Part shown: piece by piece, positions 23,407 to 33,100 of the stretch
Layout: each line of letters opens with the position of its first letter
Position numbering within the stretch: the stretch's first letter is position 1
From: Nitrospira sp.
GTDB lineage: Bacteria; Nitrospirota; Nitrospiria; Nitrospirales; Nitrospiraceae
Length of the DNA: 64,000 nucleotides
Direction of reading: 5' to 3'
Assembly: GCA_020697375.1 (NCBI GenBank)
Contig: JAJFBJ010000009.1
Location: 9,349-73,348 of the forward strand
The notes under the pieces: generated by a model
Database searches by the model: none
What the model was told of the DNA's origin: nothing
The model's input: the letters and a program-made list of their open reading frames with translations, nothing else
Made by a program: the position numbers and the translations under genes

Positions 23407-25570
23407 TCATCGTATCCTCCCAATCTCCCCGTGCCACCACGGCTCCTTCGTGAAATACCACATAACTCTGCCATCCGTAAAAAAATAAAAGCCGTGCAAC
23501 TCTTTCTAGCGCCCGGGGTGTCACTCCGTAAAGCAAAGTGACTACGCTGCCAGGTTGGTCGTCCCGTCGACAGGATACCAGCAGCGCCATGCTTGGTCCC
23601 TCGTACGTACGACCTTGGACAGAAAACTCCTTGTCGGAGAGACGAAGGCGATCGCCGCAGTACCGCAAGACCTCTAAGGCAATGGGATTCTCACGAGGAC
23701 CGCCCAGCATCAGCAATGATCCTTTCGGCAAGGGCGATTCCCACTCCCCCTGCCGAAGCATCGTCGTGCGCGCGATGCCCGGCTTCGCCGCTTCCTGAGC
23801 CACGATACGTTGAACAATCTCACCGAACAGGTCCGATTCGTCCGAAGATGACTGGCGAGGCAGAATGAGCGTTCGCAACGGGTCCGTCACATAGAGATTT
23901 AACATGGGAGCCATGTCGCTCCTCGCCACACGACGGAACAGGTGATGGTGTGGATCCAGCCGGACAGCCAAGGGCCGCTCTGAAAGCGGCACGATCACGT
24001 CCTGTTGCGTATCCGCCATCTGGACGCGGACGAGCTCGGAACGCCCCCCGCTTAGCACAAACTCCAGCTCGACCGGTACCTGATACGATTCGTCGCCTTG
24101 AACGATATGCACCGCCGCCTCAACCGCTCCTGCTAGCGCAGAAGTCCCATGTACCGGATACAGGCGAAGTCCGGACAGCGTGAGCTCAGGCGCGCCGGCA
24201 CGTTCCACCCATTGGGTAAAAAACCACCGTAAATCTCGGCCGGCCGCTTCTTGAAAGGTTCGCTCTAAATCCTTCCAATCGGCCACAGCGCCCAGGTACT
24301 GCTCCGGGATGTGCTTCAGTGCTCGCCAGAAAGCGACATCGCCCACTTCCTGTCTGAGCAGATGAAACACCATGGCGGCCTTTTGATAACCGATGGCATT
24401 GTCCTTTTCGTCGCTCTTCTGAGTGAATCTTCGCAACGGGTAATCGTCACCCGGACGGACATTGGCGGAAAAGCCGAGAAGCATCAGCCGCCGTTGCTCA
24501 CGGGCCTGCACCTCATCGCCTGCGAGCTCATGGTAATAGTAATTCGCAAGATAGGTCGTCAGGCCTTCAACCCAATTCCCGTGACTCACCCGATTAAACA
24601 CCCCGTTGCCGATCCAGGAATGCACGATTTCATGGCCAAGCGCGTAGGGCTGCGTGTAATGACGCTTGATGACCGCGCTCCCCAGCAGCGTGAAGGACGG
24701 CATTCCCAGCCCACTGGAGAAAAAGTTCTCAACGACGGCAAATTTCGAAAAGGGATAGGGTCCGAGCAAGGGAATATAGGCGTCGAGGTATTTGGCTGAC
24801 GCGTCGAGATACTCATCGGCGAGCGCCGCCTCATCGGGAAACAGGTAGGTGGCCAGTTGAATCGCCTGACCGGATTGTGCCTGCCAGGCACGGGTCTTGA
24901 TGACGAACCGGTTGGCAACGACTGTCAGCGCTTCGCTCTTGCTATCGACGATCCATCGCGCGGGATCAGCCTGAGGAGTGCCCTGTGTCACGGCGGCCCA
25001 GCCGTCCGGCACATTGATCGTCACGTCATAGGTCGCCAACGAGTCGTCAAGGTGGGGGTACCATTGGGTTTCACTACTGAGATACACTCCATCCGGCCCA
25101 ATATGGCCCGAGGTTTCACTCGCAGTGACGAAACGCAGATGGCTCGGATCCCGAGGAGGATCAGTAATGATCCCGCGGTATACGAACCGTAACCGTACCG
25201 ATCCATCCTCCGGGTTAGACGGTGGTTGCATTAGGATTATTCGTGGAGGCGCAGACCGACCGGACGACCCGCTTCTTTCAAAGGCCACAACGGCAGGGGA
25301 CTCGCAGGGATCATCACAGAAAGTTACATTCTCGATTCGGTCCAGAAGCAAAGAAGAGGCGAGCGAAAATGCCAGCGCCTGTCCACGATATCCTCCGGCG
25401 ATAGTCACTTCGTCCGTTGCTGCTAATTCATGGGAATCCGGCAGCAGGTCGATCGCTAACCGGTGGTGATGAACTGTCGGAGGGCGGGAACCAGGCTCAC
25501 CGACTGCCGGAGCAGGGACCAAAAGAACCGCGAGCAGGCTGAAACCGATGAGGCGATGCAAACCATTCAC
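23378..25570 (-). CDS. M1-family zinc metallopeptidase (aminopeptidase-like), secreted
   Basis: A 730-residue protein with a signal peptide (LIGFSLLAVLLVPAPAVG). The N-terminal domain is beta-rich. The peptidase domain has the zinc site HEIVHSWIGNGVFN near residue 314 and the third ligand Glu in HGNWVEGLTTYLANYY. The spacing between HEIVH and that Glu is 17 residues, one less than in aminopeptidase N, and fits a bacterial M1 subfamily. The exopeptidase motif is not the canonical GAMEN; GLGMPSFTLLG takes its position. A C-terminal region of about 250 residues has unknown function. The GTG start at 25570 follows GAAGG closely; TTG 25561 is an alternative. It overlaps the TolB-like gene by 29 bases. 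Confidence 0.88.
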   Translation of the reverse strand: MNGLHRLIGFSLLAVLLVPAPAVGEPGSRPPTVHHHRLAIDLLPDSHELAATDEVTIAGGYRGQALAFSLASSLLLDRIENVTFCDDPCESPAVVAFERSGSSGRSAPPRIILMQPPSNPEDGSVRLRFVYRGIITDPPRDPSHLRFVTASETSGHIGPDGVYLSSETQWYPHLDDSLATYDVTINVPDGWAAVTQGTPQADPARWIVDSKSEALTVVANRFVIKTRAWQAQSGQAIQLATYLFPDEAALADEYLDASAKYLDAYIPLLGPYPFSKFAVVENFFSSGLGMPSFTLLGSAVIKRHYTQPYALGHEIVHSWIGNGVFNRVSHGNWVEGLTTYLANYYYHELAGDEVQAREQRRLMLLGFSANVRPGDDYPLRRFTQKSDEKDNAIGYQKAAMVFHLLRQEVGDVAFWRALKHIPEQYLGAVADWKDLERTFQEAAGRDLRWFFTQWVERAGAPELTLSGLRLYPVHGTSALAGAVEAAVHIVQGDESYQVPVELEFVLSGGRSELVRVQMADTQQDVIVPLSERPLAVRLDPHHHLFRRVARSDMAPMLNLYVTDPLRTLILPRQSSSDESDLFGEIVQRIVAQEAAKPGIARTTMLRQGEWESPLPKGSLLMLGGPRENPIALEVLRYCGDRLRLSDKEFSVQGRTYEGPSMALLVSCRRDDQPGSVVTLLYGVTPRALERVARLLFFYGWQSYVVFHEGAVVARGDWEDTMSAEVRIGTP

Positions 25571-25603
25571 CCTTCACCGAAACCTCGAGGTGGACGGCGA
25601 AGC

Positions 25604-26389
25604 TTAACATTCCCGGCAGACCATCACAAGCTGGACGGCCATCAACGCTCGCTCCAAGTCAATGGGCTTGTCCAACACTTCTTGCGGACCAAACTTCCAG
25701 GCTTCGGTCAGCAAGGCGTCATTCTGATGACCGCTCAGAATGATTATCCTTCCGGCATACTCTCGTTCCCTAAGCGTCCGCAACACATCCACGCCGTCCA
25801 TCTCGGGCATGGCAAGATCCAGGATAAGAAGATCGGGAGCGGACTCTTCAATCAAATGAAGCGCTTCACGGCCATCTCTTGCTGAACGGACACGATACCC
25901 TCTCAAGCTGAGAAACCGTACCAGAAGCTCCCGCGCCATGACATCGTCATCCACGACAAGAATCTGTTCATCGAGACCTTCTTCCGCCCTGTCTACCGAC
26001 GTAGGCAACAGCACCGAAGCTTGTCGCTTGGCATACTGTGCGACCCGCTGCACAGCCCCGATGAGAATATCCAGCGAGAGCCCTTTTCGAAAGAAATCCG
26101 TCACCCGTAATTCACGGGCCTTGTTTTCCTGCTCCTCGGTGGCTCCTCCGCCCAGAATAATCACACCGGCACTGGGATCATGCGCTCGAATCTCTTTGAG
26201 AACCGCCAATCCATCCATTTGAGGCATCCGCAAATCGAGAAGCGTGACAGAAGGATGAAGCCGCCTAAATAAGGCCAGCCCCTCTTGTCCGCTGGTGGCC
26301 GTGCTGACCTGGTACCCTTGACGGGCGAATGTCAATTGAAGAAGGTCGCAGTGCAGCCGATCATCATCGATGACGAGTAGTGTGGTCAT
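25604..26389 (-). CDS. Response regulator with two receiver domains and no output domain
   Basis: The 261-residue protein consists of two CheY-like receivers joined by a linker of about 20 residues (residues 122-141). REC1: acidic triad at D8-D10, phospho-acceptor D52 (VTLLDLRMPQMDG), Lys102. REC2: EQILVVDDDV, acceptor D191 (LLILDLAMPEMDG), Lys241 in LDKP. Both look phosphorylatable, although REC1 has KG where KP is usual. No DNA-binding, GGDEF or methyltransferase part follows. It may act in a phosphorelay or by protein contact. No histidine kinase is adjacent. Upstream lies ftsY, 153 bases away in the same direction. Confidence 0.88.
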   Translation of the reverse strand: MTTLLVIDDDRLHCDLLQLTFARQGYQVSTATSGQEGLALFRRLHPSVTLLDLRMPQMDGLAVLKEIRAHDPSAGVIILGGGATEEQENKARELRVTDFFRKGLSLDILIGAVQRVAQYAKRQASVLLPTSVDRAEEGLDEQILVVDDDVMARELLVRFLSLRGYRVRSARDGREALHLIEESAPDLLILDLAMPEMDGVDVLRTLREREYAGRIIILSGHQNDALLTEAWKFGPQEVLDKPIDLERALMAVQLVMVCREC

Positions 26390-26542
26390 AGTCTCTTACC
26401 AGTTATGCCCTCTGTCATAGCCGACAGAAGGTGCGAGGCACACATAGCTGCGCTACAGGAAATTTAGCACAGGGATTGGTGGATGAGAAGAAATTGCCGG
26501 AAAGTGCCGATGGTGAAGCTGCAATGCGGTTTAATGACAGCT

Positions 26543-27463
26543 CTAAAACAATGCGTCGACGAATGCTTTCGCATTGAAGTCCTGCAAATCATCGGCGGAT
26601 TCCCCGACTCCGATCAGCCGAACTGGAATTTTGAGTGCGTCTGCAATGGCCACGACGATGCCGCCACGCGCTGTCCCATCCAGTTTGGTCAGGGCAATTC
26701 CGGTTACTCCCAGGGCCTCGTGGAAATGCTTGGCCTGAGCAATGGCATTCTGTCCGACCGTTGCCTCCAAAACCAAGAGCACTTCATGAGGGGCTCCGGG
26801 GCACTCTTGCGCCACCACGCGCTTGATCTTCCGCAACTCATCCATGAGGTTTGCTTTCGTATGCAATCGTCCGGCGGTATCGATGAGCAAGACATCTGAA
26901 CCGCGCGCTTTGGCAGCCGTTATTCCATCATAGGCGACCGCCGCGGGATCGGAACCCGGTCGATGCCGGATCACATCGACCTGGATACGGTCTGCCCATA
27001 CCTGCAATTGATCAATCGCCGCTGCCCGAAAAGTATCCCCTGCCACCAACAAAGGTATTTTCCCTCCTTGTCGAAAACGCTGGGTCAGCTTGGCCAATGT
27101 CGTGGTTTTGCCGACGCCGTTGACGCCCACGGCCAAAATCACAAAAGGACGCGGCGTCTGGGCGACCAATTGCTCCAGTGAAGATGATTGTGTGGGAAGA
27201 AGAATGTCCAGCACAGATTGCCGAAGGAGTTCCCGAACTTTCTCGACGGATGAAAAATTATCCCCCCGCATCTGAGCCCGCAATTCTTCCATCACTCGTT
27301 CTACAGCCGGCATGCCGAGATCGGCACTGATTAAGGCCACCTCCAGTTCATCCAGGAGTGCCGGATCAGCAGCTCGTCCAAGGAGCCGATCTAGGTGACC
27401 GGTGACCGCATCTCGTGTTTTTGACAGACCCGTGCTTAGCTTCTGAAACCACCCCAAGCGCAC
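26543..27463 (-). CDS. ftsY: Signal recognition particle receptor FtsY
   Basis: The 306-residue SRP GTPase carries an N domain (residues 1-90) followed by the G domain: G1 GVNGVGKTTTLAKL, then GDTFRAAAIDQLQVWA, DTAGRLHTKANLM, TKLDGTARGG and GVGESADDLQDF. It docks ribosome-SRP complexes at the membrane. The acidic A domain of E. coli FtsY is absent, as in many bacteria. It starts at GTG 27463, ten bases after the ybeY stop, so phoH-ybeY-ftsY read as one operon. Confidence 0.95.
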   Translation of the reverse strand: MRLGWFQKLSTGLSKTRDAVTGHLDRLLGRAADPALLDELEVALISADLGMPAVERVMEELRAQMRGDNFSSVEKVRELLRQSVLDILLPTQSSSLEQLVAQTPRPFVILAVGVNGVGKTTTLAKLTQRFRQGGKIPLLVAGDTFRAAAIDQLQVWADRIQVDVIRHRPGSDPAAVAYDGITAAKARGSDVLLIDTAGRLHTKANLMDELRKIKRVVAQECPGAPHEVLLVLEATVGQNAIAQAKHFHEALGVTGIALTKLDGTARGGIVVAIADALKIPVRLIGVGESADDLQDFNAKAFVDALF

Positions 27464-27473
27464 CTCGCTCTCT

Positions 27474-27983
27474 CTATCGCTCGAAATCCTCCGATAGGGA
27501 CAATTTCGGTCCTGATAGCCGACCGGAATCGTGTGGCACCAACAGCCGCGGCACCGGAGTGAGGCGCCGAAGCACGATCCGCTCTCGCCTAGTCATTCGG
27601 CACGCCTCTACCTGGCCTCGTTCATGATCGTACCCGCACAGATGCAGTACGCCATGAATCAAAAGCGTCACCAATTCTTCATCAATGCCGCGCTGTTGCC
27701 GGCGGGCTTGGCGGACGGCCTGCGGCAAGGAAATGACGACGTCTCCAAGCATGGCGGACGGTGGACCGGGCCCCTCCCTCATCGCAAAGGCCAGCACATC
27801 CGTCGTCCGATCTCGGTGACGAAAGGCGTGATTCAAACTGCGCATTCGGCGATCACCGACAATTTCCAGACTAAGAAGTGCGTCGGATTCATTCACCGCT
27901 TGGAGAATCTGGTCAGCCACGTTTGTGAGGGCACCAAGACGAAGCTGCCACCTAGTAAGCCGCATGCCGATCACCACCGGCAT
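27474..27983 (-). CDS. ybeY: Endoribonuclease YbeY
   Basis: A 169-residue protein of the UPF0054 family. The zinc site HGVLHLCGYDHE supplies the three histidines; SLNHAFRHRDRTTDVLAFAM and MLGDVVISL are further family blocks. YbeY works in 16S rRNA 3'-end processing and ribosome quality control. ATG 27983 overlaps the phoH stop by one base (TAATG), the usual phoH-ybeY pairing. The C-terminal tail beyond the zinc site is longer than average (about 45 residues, basic then Ser/Glu-rich). Confidence 0.93.
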   Translation of the reverse strand: MPVVIGMRLTRWQLRLGALTNVADQILQAVNESDALLSLEIVGDRRMRSLNHAFRHRDRTTDVLAFAMREGPGPPSAMLGDVVISLPQAVRQARRQQRGIDEELVTLLIHGVLHLCGYDHERGQVEACRMTRRERIVLRRLTPVPRLLVPHDSGRLSGPKLSLSEDFER

Positions 27984-29050
27984 TAATGTGGCTGACCCCA
28001 GGAGCCTGACGAGGGTGTTATGGTGCGAGATGGTTTGGGATCCGAGCGATGCCCCTTCGCCTGCGCTTTGGGCACATTGCTTTTTGACTGAGCAGAGCTC
28101 TCAAGCCCGACTGCACGGCGGTCATACGCTTTAATGATTTCCTGCACGAGCCGATGTCGCACGACATCCCGCTCATCAAAATAAACAAACTCAATGCCGG
28201 CAATATCCTGGAGAATGTCGCGCACTTCGATGAGTCCTGAAATACGATCGGACGGCAAATCGATTTGTGTAATGTCCCCCGTGACCACCGCCTTCGAGTG
28301 AAAGCCTAACCGGGTGAGGAACATTTTCATTTGCTCGGCGGTCGCATTTTGCGCTTCGTCTAAAATGACGAATGAATCGTTGAGGGTACGGCCTCGCATG
28401 AACGCGAGCGGCGCGATTTCGATATCCCCTCGTTCAATGAGCCGGTTGGCCCGTTCCATGTCCATCATATCGAACAAGGCATCGTACAATGGCCTGAGGT
28501 ATGGATTGATTTTGGCATACATGTCGCCGGGCAGATAGCCAAGTTTTTCGCCGGCCTCAACGGCCGGGCGCGCAAGAATGATGCGACTCACATCCTTTCT
28601 CATCAAGCAGCTGACCGCCATTGCCATTGCCAAATACGTCTTCCCCGTCCCGGCCGGCCCAATGCTGATCACGATGTCATGCTTCTCGATCGCGTCGAGA
28701 TAGTGCTTCTGCGTTGGAGTTTTGGGCAGGATAAAACGTTTCTTGGTCACGATCGGAGAAGAACTGAAAAGAAGATCCTTGAGGGAGGCGTCCTGGTTAT
28801 GACGAAGCGCCGTCAGAGCGTGCGTGACATCATCCGGCTTGAGATCGTACCCTTCGTTGGTCAGTGAGGCGAGTTCGCTGAAGACTCGTTCCGCCTGCTT
28901 CACGGCATCCGACGTACCATCCACCGTCACTTCTTCGCCCCGTGCCGAGAATCGAACTCCGAACTCTTCCTCAATGAGCTTGAGGTGGCGATCGTGATGG
29001 CCGAAGAGAGCGGCAGTATTCGTGCCTTCCCGTAGTTTAATCTTGCGCAC
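27983..29050 (-). CDS. PhoH family protein (PhoH/KH-type ATPase)
   Basis: The 355-residue protein has a KH-like N-terminal region (HLKLIEEEFGVRFSARGEEV). The P-loop ATPase domain follows: Walker A ISIGPAGTGKTYLAM, RPAVEAGEKLGYLPGD, and Walker B FVILDEAQNATAEQMKMFLT, with TRLGFHSKAVVTGDITQID. The family is linked to RNA metabolism and is usually coupled with ybeY, as here. The basic C-terminal tail is disordered. The GTG at 29050 begins a sequence that matches family N-termini; the ribosome site GGAG is farther away than ideal. Confidence 0.92.
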   Translation of the reverse strand: MRKIKLREGTNTAALFGHHDRHLKLIEEEFGVRFSARGEEVTVDGTSDAVKQAERVFSELASLTNEGYDLKPDDVTHALTALRHNQDASLKDLLFSSSPIVTKKRFILPKTPTQKHYLDAIEKHDIVISIGPAGTGKTYLAMAMAVSCLMRKDVSRIILARPAVEAGEKLGYLPGDMYAKINPYLRPLYDALFDMMDMERANRLIERGDIEIAPLAFMRGRTLNDSFVILDEAQNATAEQMKMFLTRLGFHSKAVVTGDITQIDLPSDRISGLIEVRDILQDIAGIEFVYFDERDVVRHRLVQEIIKAYDRRAVGLESSAQSKSNVPKAQAKGHRSDPKPSRTITPSSGSWGQPH

Positions 29051-29164
29051 GCCGCGTCGAAGACTCCTTTCGCCGGATTCGATAAGGAGATTCTAACAAA
29101 TGGAGGAAGGCAGGAACAAGATCGACGAGGCAGGATTGAGAAAAAGTGTGGATGGCTTCCGACT

Positions 29165-30157
29165 TTATCCTTGAGACGGCGGCTGAGACGCAGAAGAAGG
29201 AGCCGGGGACGGAATAGAGATCTCAAAGTCCTGCCACGCCATACCACCCTGTCCATCATCCACCATGACCTTAACCCGGTGGGTACCGGCCGACACAGGT
29301 GTCAGCTTCCAGGTGATCTGCCCTGTACCTCGGTCGATCGCCATCCCAGGGGGTGCGGTCTCTAAGCCGTAATTGATTCCATCCCCATCGGGATCCTTGG
29401 CTCGGACGGCATACTCATACTGCTCTTTGTTCGTCAGGACCGCCGGGCTCGATAGGATCTGCGGCGGTGAATTACCCAAGACAACCGGCGTGGCACGAAC
29501 CGGCATGCCGGCCGTATCCAGATCACGCACAATCACCTCGAGTGCCACCATATCCTTTCGTCCAAACCCTGCAGTATCGAGGAAGTTCTCTTCGCCATCC
29601 TTCACCTGTTTGTCATTCCGCCACCAGCGATAGCTGTAGTGGAGTTCATCATGATCGGAATCGAACGCATTGACCCGCGCATAAACACGATTGCTTTCTT
29701 GAGGTAGATCTGTCTCGATCGTCACCTGTCCGACGAGAGGCGGAGTATTCACCACCGTAATCGGCTCAGTCCGAAATGGGGCGCTGTCAGTCTGTCCATC
29801 CGAAACTATCACTTCGAGCGCGACCTGATCGCCTCGCTTCACATGCTCCGGCTTCAACTCGACTCCCGTTGCACCAAACAGCGGGACGTCATTTACGATC
29901 CATTGGAATCGCGTGGTGAGGTCTGCTCCATCCGGATCATCAGCCGCGACATGTGCGGTGATGGGTTGGGCCAAGGTCAAAGGAGAGGGAATAATGGTGA
30001 CCAGGCGAATCGTAGGAGCCTGATTGTGCTTCGCACTACCCACAATGACCGATCCATCTTGCGGAGAGGACGAACAACCCCAGAAAATCACAATGGAGAA
30101 GGAGACAATGCACAGGTGTAACGCCCTGGAAATGAAGGATGAACTGAAACCTGTCAT
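29165..30157 (-). CDS. Lipoprotein with Ig/cadherin-like repeats, coupled to pilY1
   Basis: About 330 residues from an ATG overlapping the pilY1 stop (TGATG at 30157-30159); an ATG at 30172 is an alternative. The lipobox is IFWGC. The mature protein is a chain of beta-sandwich modules with a repeated proline-flanked register: NQAPTIRLVTIIPSPLTLAQ, NTPPLVGQVTIE, NSPPQILSSPAV, then a cadherin/dystroglycan-type module (AKDPDGDGINYGLETAPPGM, GTGQITWKLTPVSAG). Asp-rich linkers (DDPDGADL, DSDHDELHY) look calcium-binding. Translation coupled to PilY1 suggests an envelope partner of the pilus tip protein, perhaps an anchor. This role is inference. Confidence 0.82.
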   Translation of the reverse strand: MTGFSSSFISRALHLCIVSFSIVIFWGCSSSPQDGSVIVGSAKHNQAPTIRLVTIIPSPLTLAQPITAHVAADDPDGADLTTRFQWIVNDVPLFGATGVELKPEHVKRGDQVALEVIVSDGQTDSAPFRTEPITVVNTPPLVGQVTIETDLPQESNRVYARVNAFDSDHDELHYSYRWWRNDKQVKDGEENFLDTAGFGRKDMVALEVIVRDLDTAGMPVRATPVVLGNSPPQILSSPAVLTNKEQYEYAVRAKDPDGDGINYGLETAPPGMAIDRGTGQITWKLTPVSAGTHRVKVMVDDGQGGMAWQDFEISIPSPAPSSASQPPSQG

Positions 30158-33100
30158 CACATGTTCGTCCATGAGAAATACCGGCTTCGTGGATCAATGG
30201 CGACATTGGCACCGATATTGGAGCTTGGAAGTCCCGCAGCAGTTCCTCCTGCCAATCCGCAGGTCGCACAGTCACCGAAGTTGCCTTGGCTCATATTGAT
30301 CAAAAGCCCGAACGGACTACCACCATCACGGCCAGAGCCCATATGGACGACGATACCAAACGCCAGGCCTTCCCCAAGCGAGCCGAATTTATTCACTGTT
30401 TGATTTGCGCCTGATGCAGTTGTTCCGATAATAGGCTCTTGATACGCGCTGCCAGTCTTATAGAAGAGCGCCCAGAGTCGGCTGGTTCCGGACGAGACAC
30501 AGATGTCGTTGGTCGGGATAAAAGTCGGAAAAAACACCACGCCTCCGAATACCGTCGGACTGCTTACGGCTCGCTCGCCAATGCCATAGGCAACCGGCTG
30601 AGATGGCGGGTTGGCCGGTTCTAGGAGTTTGGTCACCCATCCGTCATTGCTTTGGACAAGCCCAATTAACCCGCTAAAAGTCGTCGCACCGGTTACACCA
30701 GAAACTTGCGTGGTGCCGCTCGCCTGCCCACAATTCCCGACTCCTACCACACACACTGTGGCATTGGAGACGTCGACCAGGTTGTTTTCCATGCAGTTCA
30801 GCGGGCCGACCGTTTGGTTACAGCCTGCGTTCAGAACGGAATCTTTCAGTCCAACGAAATATTGAGTAGACGTGTCTGTCTTGTCCGCTCCGCTGTAATA
30901 GCGGCCGCTTCCAGCAAAAACCCAGACGTTCGCCGCATCGTCAGTCGTGACGGACGGTGCAGTTGAAACCGGCCCCATTTCCGCTCCGGACAAAAACGTG
31001 TCCAGCATCTCTGTTGGAATTCGCGAAGCTCCTGAAGAAATACCCCACTGGTTCGGATTGGTGACTGTCCCGAACGGAGCAGCGATGCCACCTGCTCCCA
31101 TGGTCAACCGATAGATCTTTCCGCGCCACGGCAGAGCCCCATCATTGATGACTCGGCCGAAATAGACGACATCATGACGATAGTCCAAATTTCTATCGAA
31201 AGACGCCATATCACCGATATAGGAATTCCAGCTTCCCACCGAGAACGAAGTCACCAGACTATTGGCGCTGCCGGGCCCTGTCGCAAGATCGATCGCGAAT
31301 ATTTTCCCACCTTGCGCCACGCTGGCATCGTACCCGGTCGGACCGGATCCCACCACCATGTACCACTTGGCATTCGCATTACTGGCCATGGCATCGGCTC
31401 CCGGGTTCACGCGAACCACGGCTGGTACGCTCGTCGCCAGACCCAAATCCGAGCGACTGAAAGACCAAAGTAATTTGGGGGCAACTTCAGGATTAGTAAT
31501 ATCCAGTGCAAAATACGAACTGTAGAATGTGTAATCCGTCCCGCTGATTGTGACGGTCATGGGTGGAGCGCCTGTTCCGGTGGTGCAGGCGCCGCAACTT
31601 CCACCCATTCTGAATCCACCGATCAAAATGGTGCCCCAGCCGTTCGGATGGTCCGCATCCGGCGTGAAAATACGCACATCAGTCACCTTGAGCGGCAGAT
31701 CGACATAGTAAGCATGCTGGTAATCAGCACGAGTCAAAAATTCAAGTTGCGGTAGGAGCTCATAGGGGACAAACCCCCACAGCTCCTCTCCCAATGGCGG
31801 TCCCGTGGAATTGTCGGTCGGATTTTTCGTGAACCAGCCGTGTTCTGTTGTATTGGCAGGAGCGGCGGCGCCGGCATCATCGCCCGGATGGTAATAGCCG
31901 GCATTGAAGGCATGCAGCATGCCGTCGTTTCCGCCCACATAGGCAACCTGTCGGCGATTGTGATACTGCTGGAGAAAGGCCGAATAGCTCTGGTCACCAT
32001 AAATGGCATCATGCCGATCGCGGGGACCGGCGACTACGGTCGGCGTCGAGTGAATGACATCTCCAAGCTTCCACACCTTCAGCGTTCCGCTTCCGGCCGG
32101 CACCTGGAGTCGACGGTCCCTTGTCGCAGCCTGATCTGTGCAGGTTGCCATGTCGCAGCCACGTATGAAGTTGATGATCTTGGTTCCCTCCGCACTCGAC
32201 GTCGCACGAAGATACGGTCGCAAGGTCGCTTCATTAGCGGTTGTGAAGGCAAGTTGTTCACCGGCATCAACCATCCCGTCATGATCCGAATCTACCCAGG
32301 TGAGAATCGTTCGAGTTGATGAATCCTTTAGGGCGAGCTGCTTACCCGCCTCCCAAATTGGAAGGATGTCACTCAAGAGCTGCCCGCAAGGATTACAATC
32401 CGCCACCGTCACCTGGCTATCGCCATTTTGATCGTTCGGCAACCCATCGCCGTCAGTATCGACGTACTTATCCACTCTCACTGAATTCGAAAACGTATCA
32501 AATCGGGTCTTTATGATCTTGTCGACTTTGTAGTCAAGTCGGCCGTCTTGGTTCGTGTCCTCACGAGTATTCCCGAACGTATCGATAAATAAAGATTGTG
32601 TGTACCCGGTCCATTTCACGTCGCCGAGCGTGGAAGGTTCGATGGTACTTGGATAGAAATAGGACTGGTACAAGGCACCTTCACCCGTCGACGCGGTGGC
32701 CAGTACGGATACGGATGAACCGGATGAGCTTCTTCTTAAAATACTTGCGATCGTCGCAAGGAGTTTATCTTGAAGATCGTCCACATTGGAGGATTCAAAG
32801 TATGCATCTGGAATGCCATCTGGAGTTGAAGCCCCCGTGATGTTGTTCTCTTTATCCCATTCATTGGTTTGGGGAATACCGTCGCCGTTCGAATCTTCAA
32901 AGCCGCCCAAACGAGCTGTTTGCGCCAGAATCCCTCGGCCGTTGATGTTCCCGAACGCGAAGAAAGAGTACACGGTCAAACTCTGGGTTCCAGGCAGACA
33001 GTGACCCGTAACCCCCAAGGCCGCAATCGTGCCGTCGGCTGTCCCATTGCAGGGCCGGAGATCGCTCGTGTGGGCCCAATACGCCACGTCATCCAAATAG

